This document shows, in pieces, positions 5,443 through 8,909 of a DNA stretch of 8,909 bases (position 1 is the stretch's first letter; each line of letters starts with the position of its first letter). Source of the DNA: Nitrosopumilales archaeon UBA218 (GTDB taxonomy: Archaea > Thermoproteota > Nitrososphaeria > Nitrososphaerales > Nitrosopumilaceae); NCBI GenBank assembly GCA_002499525.1, contig DAMC01000038.1, forward strand, positions 1 through 8,909. The letters are read 5' to 3'. Made by a program: the position numbers and the translations under genes. The notes beneath the pieces were generated by a model. That model was not told where the DNA came from and searched no databases. It worked only from the letters and a program-made list of their open reading frames with translations.

Positions 5443-6216
5443 GTGCGTTTTTCTAAAATCTACATTTATGACGAACCTTCTGTTCCCGAATTACAACTAG
5501 ATTCTCTTGTAGATTTCTTAAAAGATACCTTTGATGTTCCAGTTGAAAAAAGACCCAATATTTTTTCCAAGAAAGGAATCGATATAGCTCATGCCATTGC
5601 TTGTTCTAGGGTGTTCAATACAAAACAAGAGTTTCAAAGACATGAACCTACTGAGGAAGAAGTACAATTCGAATTAGATACTTTTCAAGACTCGTCAAAA
5701 AGCGAAAATATTATTCTCTACGACGGATTCGAATTTCAAAAAATAATCAGAGAACTAATTCCAAATGAAGAGTCTGAAAATTTTCACATCATCATTACAA
5801 ACAAGCTTACATGCACGTTTGATTATGCCGACTACAGATATCATGGAAGGGCATTAATTGGAGCAAACCCATCAACAATTTCCACCACCGGCATCATTGA
5901 AGCTCCTGCAAAGCCACGGGAATACTACATGGAATTGATGACAAGTATGGGAATTGGGCTAAATGTTGACGTGATTCAAAAAAAATACAGGGGACAGTAC
6001 CTCGAATATCACGATTCCAGACTGGCTAAAATTATCGAAGGATATGCATTACAGGCTATTTTGTATTATATCACTGGTGAGCCATTTTGTGAGTTTTTGG
6101 ATTGTAGAGCAAACAATGCGCATTGGCAACGCGATCTTTTGTATTCACAAATAGAATTTGGCAAACTTTGTGCAAAACACCAAAAGACAGTGGTTGACTT
6201 TAAATTATTCAAATAA
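5443..6216 (+). CDS. Archaemetzincin-like protein lacking the HExxH motif (DUF6775-like)
   Basis: A 257-residue protein starting with GTG three bases after the thi4 stop, hence probably translationally coupled. I recognise it as an archaeal conserved family that I recall being labelled DUF6775, putative metallopeptidase. The N-terminal strand-helix (IYIYDEP onward) and the central IIITNKLTCTF and STTGIIEAP blocks match the order expected of archaemetzincins. Near the C-terminus, Cys216-x4-Cys221-x21-Cys243-x2-His246 resembles the structural zinc site that follows the catalytic motif in archaemetzincin (consensus HExxHxxGxxHCx4C...CxxC). Gly212 sits at the expected glycine, but the three zinc-binding histidines and the glutamate are replaced by Ala205, Ile206, Tyr209 and Phe215. 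It therefore looks catalytically dead, or uses other residues. No signal peptide or membrane segment is seen. Function is unknown; position between thi4 and trxB suggests a tie to thiamine or thiol metabolism. Confidence 0.8.
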   Translation: MRFSKIYIYDEPSVPELQLDSLVDFLKDTFDVPVEKRPNIFSKKGIDIAHAIACSRVFNTKQEFQRHEPTEEEVQFELDTFQDSSKSENIILYDGFEFQKIIRELIPNEESENFHIIITNKLTCTFDYADYRYHGRALIGANPSTISTTGIIEAPAKPREYYMELMTSMGIGLNVDVIQKKYRGQYLEYHDSRLAKIIEGYALQAILYYITGEPFCEFLDCRANNAHWQRDLLYSQIEFGKLCAKHQKTVVDFKLFK

Positions 6217-6228
6217 TTAGAAACTGAC

Positions 6229-7215
6229 ATGATGGCATCAGACTCTGGTTCCACAGTGATGATTGAAAAAGAATTTCCAAAATCAGAGAAAAGAAAAACA
6301 AATTTTGACGTTATTATTATTGGTGGAGGTCCTGCAGGATACACATCCGGGATCTACTGTTCAAGAGCAAGGCATGAGACATTGATTTTAACTGGAGTAC
6401 TTCCCGGTGGGCAGTTGGTCAACACTACAGAGGTGGAGAACTATCCAGGATTTGAGCACGGTGTAATGGGCCCTGACTTGATGATAACTATGCGAAAACA
6501 AACAGAACGAATGGGTGCAAAAATAATTGATGACGAGGTTATCGATGTCGATTTTAGACACAAGCCATTCAAAATACTAACCGCATCTGAAGAATACGAA
6601 TGTAAGGCAGTCATTATTGCCACAGGGGCATCCCCTAGAAAACTCGGTATTGCTGGAGAGCAAACCTATGGAGGAAAGGGAGTTTCATATTGTGCTACTT
6701 GTGATGGACCGTTTTTTAGAAATCAAGAAATCGTTGTAGTCGGAGGCGGTGACTCTGCAATTGAGGAGGCAACTTTCCTGACCAAATTCGGCAAGAAAGT
6801 TCACGTCATTCACAGAAAGGATCAATTGCGCGCCAGTAAAGTCATGCAGGAAAGAGCATTTTCCAATCCAAAAATCGAAATGCATTGGAATACCGTTGTT
6901 TCTGACATATCAGGTGACGGCAAAGTCCAGTCAGTCATATTATCAGATGTTAAATCGAATGTCAAGACATCATTATCGGTAGGCGCAGTCTTTGTTGCCA
7001 TTGGACACGAGCCCAATACCAAAGTCTTCAAGGACAGAGTCGAGTTAGACGAACAAGGCTATATCAAACTAAAAGATCACACCAAGACAAGCATACAGGG
7101 TGTTTTTGCCGCAGGCGATGTTCATGATCATCGATATCGTCAAGCAATCACTGCTGCTGGATTTGGATGCATGGCAGCTATTGATGTAGACAGATATTTG
7201 ACAGAATCTAAATAA
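6229..7215 (+). CDS. trxB: Thioredoxin reductase (FAD, NADPH)
   Basis: A 328-residue low-molecular-weight thioredoxin reductase. FAD-binding GGGPAG (32-37) follows VIII, and GGQLVNTTEVENYPGF (60-74) is typical. The redox-active site is Cys155-Ala-Thr-Cys158-Asp. The NADPH fold has GGGDSA (172-177), and HRKDQLR (195-201) matches the HRRxxxR phosphate-recognition pattern, so NADPH rather than NADH is likely. GDVHD with RQAITAAGFG (297-313) closes the FAD site. Relative to E. coli TrxB there is an extra N-terminal stretch of about 20 residues. The gene opens with tandem ATG codons at 6229 and 6232, and another ATG at 6259 would still keep the whole fold. It is last in the thi4 operon, 12 bases after the preceding stop. 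It would supply reduced thioredoxin-type proteins for sulfur metabolism and redox defence. The stop abuts the cysteine synthase stop. Confidence 0.95.
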   Translation: MMASDSGSTVMIEKEFPKSEKRKTNFDVIIIGGGPAGYTSGIYCSRARHETLILTGVLPGGQLVNTTEVENYPGFEHGVMGPDLMITMRKQTERMGAKIIDDEVIDVDFRHKPFKILTASEEYECKAVIIATGASPRKLGIAGEQTYGGKGVSYCATCDGPFFRNQEIVVVGGGDSAIEEATFLTKFGKKVHVIHRKDQLRASKVMQERAFSNPKIEMHWNTVVSDISGDGKVQSVILSDVKSNVKTSLSVGAVFVAIGHEPNTKVFKDRVELDEQGYIKLKDHTKTSIQGVFAAGDVHDHRYRQAITAAGFGCMAAIDVDRYLTESK

Positions 7216-8214
7216 TTACAGATACGCGATATTTGAAAGATATTTTGCATTCTTTAAAGCATCATCGAATTCTTTTTCAGACATAATATTTTGCTTTGAA
7301 TATACGCTTTTGAATTTTCTTCCATCGTCTGCAAATATTCCAACAACACATGCAGATTCTTCTATTTTGTATTTTTTCATGCATGCGTAAACTGCTGCTG
7401 ATGAAGGACTGATTAGCATCCCATCCTTTTGAAATACTTCCTTAACAACTGAGAATGCTTCTTGATTTGATACATGCTCCCAATCATCAACAATTTTCTC
7501 TCTTCTCAAATACAAATCAGGTTTTGCAGATTCCTCAAAGTTTCTCCAGCCTTGAATTAGGTGATCCTTTTGAGGCTGACAGCCAACAATACGAATTGAT
7601 GGATTTTTTTCCTTCAGATAAGTGCCAATTCCAGTAATGGTTCCGCCAGTTCCCACGCCAGTGAAAAAGTGAGTTATTTTTCCTTCAGTCTGTTTCCAGA
7701 TTTCAGGCCCTGTTCCACGATAGTGTCCTAGAAAATTTGCTTCGTTGGAATATTGGTTTGGTGAATAATATTTGTCAGGTCTCGATGCGGCAATGGAAGT
7801 CGCAAGTGCTATACTCTGATCAGTTCCAGCACCAACTTTAGGGCACAAGTCATCACTTGTTTCATAAAGTTTGGCACCAAGTTTTGCGATGATTTTTTTA
7901 GTCTCTTCAGAGGCTTTTTCCGGTATTACGATCTCTACTTCATAACCTAAAAGACTTGCAATTCCTGCAAGTGCGATTCCGGTATTTCCAGAAGTAGGTT
8001 CAATAATTATAGTGTGATTTTTCTTTAGTTTGCCTTTTTCTTCGGCATCTTTTATCATCCAATATGCCGCCCTGTCTTTTACAGAACCAAATGGGTTGTG
8101 ACTTTCTAGTTTAGCAAAATATTGAATCGAGTTAGTGGACAACGATTCCAGTTTGACTAGTGGTGTATTACCTACCCTATCCAAAACATCTGCGTCAAGA
8201 ACGGCTTTGGCCAA
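7216..8214 (-). CDS. cysM: PLP-dependent cysteine synthase, CysM/O-phosphoserine type
   Basis: A 332-residue fold-type II PLP enzyme. VGNTPLV (14-20) opens the domain, and Lys46 in NPFGSVKDR is the Schiff-base lysine. PTSGNTG (73-79) binds substrate carboxylate, GTGGTITG (188-195) holds the PLP phosphate, and SPSSAA (269-274) replaces the usual GISSGA. RNFEESAKPDLY (224-235) matches the Mycobacterium tuberculosis CysM segment RNMDEGFVPELY, as I recall it, whose arginine (Arg220) selects O-phosphoserine. CysK enzymes have a different IQGIGAGF segment there. Hence Arg224 suggests O-phosphoserine plus sulfide or a protein-bound sulfur as substrates. The start is TTG at 8214, in the same frame as tusA and one codon after its stop; TTG at codon 11 is an alternative, and the first Met is residue 53. 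Cystathionine beta-synthase is a less likely alternative. Confidence 0.92.
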   Translation of the reverse strand: MAKAVLDADVLDRVGNTPLVKLESLSTNSIQYFAKLESHNPFGSVKDRAAYWMIKDAEEKGKLKKNHTIIIEPTSGNTGIALAGIASLLGYEVEIVIPEKASEETKKIIAKLGAKLYETSDDLCPKVGAGTDQSIALATSIAASRPDKYYSPNQYSNEANFLGHYRGTGPEIWKQTEGKITHFFTGVGTGGTITGIGTYLKEKNPSIRIVGCQPQKDHLIQGWRNFEESAKPDLYLRREKIVDDWEHVSNQEAFSVVKEVFQKDGMLISPSSAAVYACMKKYKIEESACVVGIFADDGRKFKSVYSKQNIMSEKEFDDALKNAKYLSNIAYL

Positions 8215-8217
8215 AGA

Positions 8218-8451
8218 TTACTTCACCTTTTTAATTTGAAATTCTAACGAGTTGTCATTTTTAGTTAATGACAAGAGTTCGTGGCCGGTTCGTTTTACCC
8301 AACGAGAGATATCTTCCTCCGCATTAGGGTCATCGGCTAAAACAGTTAGAGTTTCACCCACTTGCATTCGCTCAACTTCGATTTTTGTTCTAAATACTGG
8401 CTCTGGACAGAATAAGCCTCTTGCATCAAGCTTCTTAGTAGTTGAACTCAT
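8218..8451 (-). CDS. tusA: TusA-family sulfur carrier protein
   Basis: A 77-residue protein from the ATG at 8451. The signature LDARGLFCPEPV contains the invariant CPxP with Cys15, which carries persulfide sulfur between donor and acceptor proteins. ETLTVLADDPNAEEDISRWV matches the second conserved block of the family, and length is typical (about 75-85). An in-frame TTG at 8463 would add four residues, but the ATG is preferred because a TATA-like box at 8478-8486 puts transcription start only a few bases upstream of it. The cysteine synthase gene follows after TAA and a single codon, so the pair is co-transcribed. A likely role is delivering sulfur to cysteine synthesis, tRNA thiolation or other sulfur insertion, with the nearby rhodanese a candidate donor; the partner is inference. 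Confidence 0.93.
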   Translation of the reverse strand: MSSTTKKLDARGLFCPEPVFRTKIEVERMQVGETLTVLADDPNAEEDISRWVKRTGHELLSLTKNDNSLEFQIKKVK

Positions 8452-8477
8452 CAGTATTTTCAAAAGGTCGGTTTGTC

Positions 8478-8486
8478 ATATTAAAA
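8478..8486 (-). promoter_or_regulatory. TATA box for the tusA-cysM operon
   Basis: The minus strand reads TTTTAATAT, centred about 31 bases upstream of the tusA ATG at 8451. Transcription would begin about 4-6 bases before the start, giving a very short leader and supporting ATG over the upstream TTG at 8463. Confidence 0.45.
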
Positions 8487-8539
8487 TCTATTCGGAATTT
8501 TGAGATTTTTAGTTTTAATCAGCAATGGGTGTCACGAAT

Positions 8540-8548
8540 TATAGTAAA
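8540..8548 (+). promoter_or_regulatory. Possible TATA-like box for the small Gly/Arg-rich protein gene
   Basis: TATAGTAAA would place transcription start near 8570, about ten bases before the ATG at 8581. TATAAT at 8566-8571 is too close to serve that ATG but could serve a start at the in-frame ATG at 8605. The choice cannot be settled from sequence alone. Confidence 0.25.
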
Positions 8549-8580
8549 TTGTCATTCTAAAACCCTATAATCTTATTAGT

Positions 8581-8862
8581 ATGAATGCCCTAACTTTACT
8601 CGATATGGGAATCATACGAATTGGTGGCAGAGGCACATCAAGACGAGTCGCAGATGAGAAAGAACAACAAAACAACTGGACAGGTCCTGCATTCAAGCAA
8701 TACAGCGAACATCGAAAAGAAATGGCAAAAGACGAGTACATCTCAGTAGGACGTGGGACTACAAAAATAAAATTCGGGGACGTTACTGGTTCTACCAACA
8801 CTACATCTACAAAAGGAATGTGGGTGGGTACTGGTCGTGGAACTGGCAGAAGAAGACTCTAA
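8581..8862 (+). CDS. Small basic Gly/Arg/Thr-rich protein, function unknown
   Basis: A 93-residue protein that I do not recognise as a characterised family. It contains three GRGT motifs: GGRGTSRR (15-22), VGRGTTK in the middle, and GTGRGTGRRRL at the very C-terminus. A charged helical stretch (VADEKEQQ and HRKEMAKDEY) lies between. The ends are strongly basic, there is no cysteine, and no signal peptide or membrane segment is seen. Arg/Gly repeats of this kind often bind nucleic acid, but that is inference only. The ATG at 8581 is the longest choice; the in-frame ATG at 8605 (MGIIRIGGRG) is a credible alternative. It diverges from tusA across a 129-base region containing TATA-like sequences. 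Codon use resembles that of neighbouring genes, which supports it as a real gene. Confidence 0.7.
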   Translation: MNALTLLDMGIIRIGGRGTSRRVADEKEQQNNWTGPAFKQYSEHRKEMAKDEYISVGRGTTKIKFGDVTGSTNTTSTKGMWVGTGRGTGRRRL

Positions 8863-8881
8863 GACACTAATCAAAAATGGA

Positions 8882-8909
8882 ATGGGAGGACTAACGAAAA
8901 GTCCTTACT
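8882..8909 (+). CDS. Possible start of a further gene, cut by window edge
   Basis: An ATG at 8882, 19 bases after the preceding stop, opens a frame of nine codons (MGGLTKSPY) that is still open at the window end. A competing ATG at 8877 in another frame stops after five codons. Nine codons are too few to identify a family, and this may not be a gene. Confidence 0.25.

Noticed and set aside
8452..8463. TTG at 8463 as the tusA start
   Set aside because: It adds four residues not typical of TusA and would lie at or upstream of the predicted transcription start. The ATG at 8451 fits better.
8877..8894. Short frame MEWED at the right edge
   Set aside because: It stops after five codons; the overlapping frame from 8882 remains open and is the better candidate.

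Overview
The window looks like chromosomal DNA of an ammonia-oxidising archaeon of the Nitrosopumilus type (Thaumarchaeota/Nitrososphaeria). This rests on the AT-rich sequence, TATA-like boxes 25-31 bases upstream of start codons with almost no leader, few Shine-Dalgarno sites, TTG/GTG starts, and an archaeal set of proteins (Thi4, siroheme sulfite reductase, an archaemetzincin-like protein). The species assignment is inference; no marker gene is present.

Layout. (1) 1-632, minus strand: the 5' part of a collagen-like gene that runs off the left edge (210 residues visible, at least 26 unbroken Gly-X-Y triplets). (2) 633-741: a divergent promoter region. (3) 742-1878, plus: a TPR protein with a possible winged-helix segment. 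(4) 1879-4472, minus: a two-gene operon, siroheme sulfite reductase followed by a 13-base-overlapping tandem rhodanese. (5) 4473-4602: a divergent promoter region with an 8-bp perfect inverted repeat. (6) 4603-7215, plus: a tight three-gene operon of Thi4 (thiamine thiazole synthase), an archaemetzincin-like protein that lacks the catalytic histidines, and thioredoxin reductase. (7) 7216-8451, minus: tusA followed by a cysteine synthase of CysM/O-phosphoserine type. (8) 8452-8580: a divergent promoter region. (9) 8581-8862, plus: a small Gly/Arg-rich basic protein. (10) The first codons of a possible further gene at the right edge.

How the genes may work together. From about 1.9 to 8.5 kb nearly every gene handles sulfur. 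Sulfite is reduced to sulfide (sulfite reductase), sulfide is fixed into cysteine (CysM-type synthase), sulfur is carried as persulfide (rhodanese, TusA), and thiol redox is maintained (TrxB). Thi4 places sulfur into the thiamine thiazole and carries a cysteine, not the histidine of sulfide-using methanogen enzymes, at the sulfur-donor position. The region can be read as a compact sulfur-assimilation and sulfur-relay island in three operons. The unknown member is the archaemetzincin-like gene between thi4 and trxB.

Two convergent gene pairs (1878/1879 and 7215/7216) have stop codons that touch with no base between them, so there is no room for conventional terminators. I saw no tRNA, rRNA, CRISPR array, insertion sequence or obvious pseudogene. 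No gene-free stretch exceeds 300 bases.
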